NCBI GenBank assembly: GCA_025964075.1
Contig: JAOPZQ010000497.1
Coordinates: 1 to 5,691 of the forward strand
DNA from: Solirubrobacterales bacterium
Lineage (GTDB): Bacteria; Actinomycetota; Thermoleophilia; Solirubrobacterales; Solirubrobacteraceae
Direction of reading: 5' to 3'
DNA length: 5,691 bases
The first letter of the stretch is position 1. Each line of letters begins with the position of its first letter. A program made the position numbers and the translations under genes. The notes beneath the pieces were generated by a model. It was not told the DNA's origin. It worked only from the letters and a program-made list of their open reading frames with translations, and searched no databases. This document shows positions 5,487 through 5,691 of this stretch, piece by piece.

Positions 5487-5691
5487 AGGGTGTCCTCGTG
5501 CAGATGGCCGAGCGCGGCCAGCTCCTCGCCCTGAAGTGCGAGATGCCGCAGTGCTACCACCACAAGGGGCGCGGCGCGTTCGATCCGGTCACGACGCCGC
5601 GCACCAGGTGGGCGCCCTCGCCCGACCACTATCCGATCTTGAAGTCGGCCGGCGGGCAGCTCGTCCCCGAGAACGTTCGACTGTCCCACAT
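5417..5691 (+). CDS. HNH-type zinc-binding protein, N-terminal part (runs off window)
   Basis: An open frame from ATG 5417 to the right edge gives at least 91 residues. The start is supported by AGGAAGGG ending 7 nt upstream and by an in-frame TGA at 5381 with no other start between. The N-terminus (1-15) is Ala/Gly-rich, followed by a short helix-like stretch (ADQLRALGVKG). C41 and C46 (CEMPQC) look like the first zinc pair. After FDPVTTPRTRWAPSPDHYPI comes the D70-H71 dyad, then SAGGQLVPENVRLSH with G79-G80, N86 and H91. This DH...GG...N(V/L)RL.H order is characteristic of HNH nuclease folds, and a C-x-N or second Cys pair would be expected just beyond the edge. Substrate unknown: phage, mobile-element or restriction nucleases are the usual settings. 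It lies on the same strand as the HNH_5-like gene, 215 bp downstream, and seems to have its own promoter. Confidence 0.7.
   Translation, partial: MATAAAGGGADSSIADQLRALGVKGVLVQMAERGQLLALKCEMPQCYHHKGRGAFDPVTTPRTRWAPSPDHYPILKSAGGQLVPENVRLSH

Noticed and set aside
5126..5689. Minus-strand 187-codon frame at the right edge
   Set aside because: Opposes the HNH-type frame, which has a ribosome site and ordered zinc/HNH motifs; the minus product is unrecognisable.
1..5691. CRISPR array, attachment site or replication origin
   Set aside because: No regularly spaced repeats, no tRNA-associated direct repeats and no clustered DnaA-type boxes were seen.

Overview
The window is GC-rich and its genes favour codons ending in G or C. 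The genes are small, with GTG as well as ATG starts, and several start codons lie 8-9 nt behind a TANNNT -10 hexamer. Together this suggests an actinobacterium (Actinomycetota); nothing here fixes the genus. Gene content (a transposase, a regulator-enzyme pair, a bicupin, two HNH-type proteins and gene remnants) looks like an accessory or patchwork stretch rather than a core operon.

Layout: (1) Positions 1 to about 1300, minus strand, hold most of an IS256-family insertion sequence. Its transposase runs off the left edge and carries a probable +1 frameshift at about 234-236, which separates the first two catalytic Asp residues from the catalytic Glu. A 10-bp inverted repeat can fold the transposase mRNA so that its start codon is sequestered. 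(2) Positions 1435-2771, plus strand, hold a two-gene operon: a MarR-family repressor and an alpha/beta hydrolase overlapping by ATGA. A TTGCA-TG-TGCAA inverted repeat touching the repressor start codon is a likely autoregulatory operator. (3) Positions 2772-3162 are a gap between convergent genes with no gene I can name. (4) Positions 3163-4095, minus strand, hold a two-domain cupin. (5) Positions 4096-4289 are a divergent intergenic region with a possible gene tail. (6) Positions 4290-5201, plus strand, hold an HNH_5-like Cys/His nuclease-type protein. (7) Positions 5417 to the right edge, plus strand, hold the start of a second, different HNH-type protein, preceded by a candidate promoter and an inverted repeat overlapping its ribosome binding site.

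How the genes work together: the MarR protein probably controls itself and the hydrolase in response to a small ligand, and the hydrolase may act on that ligand or a related compound. The cupin is transcribed separately. The two HNH proteins share strand and neighbourhood, but nothing in the sequence proves that they cooperate. I do not see a clearly new multi-gene system. The most unusual signals are regulatory: start-codon-sequestering structures, overlapping operator and start, and repeated leaderless-type promoters.
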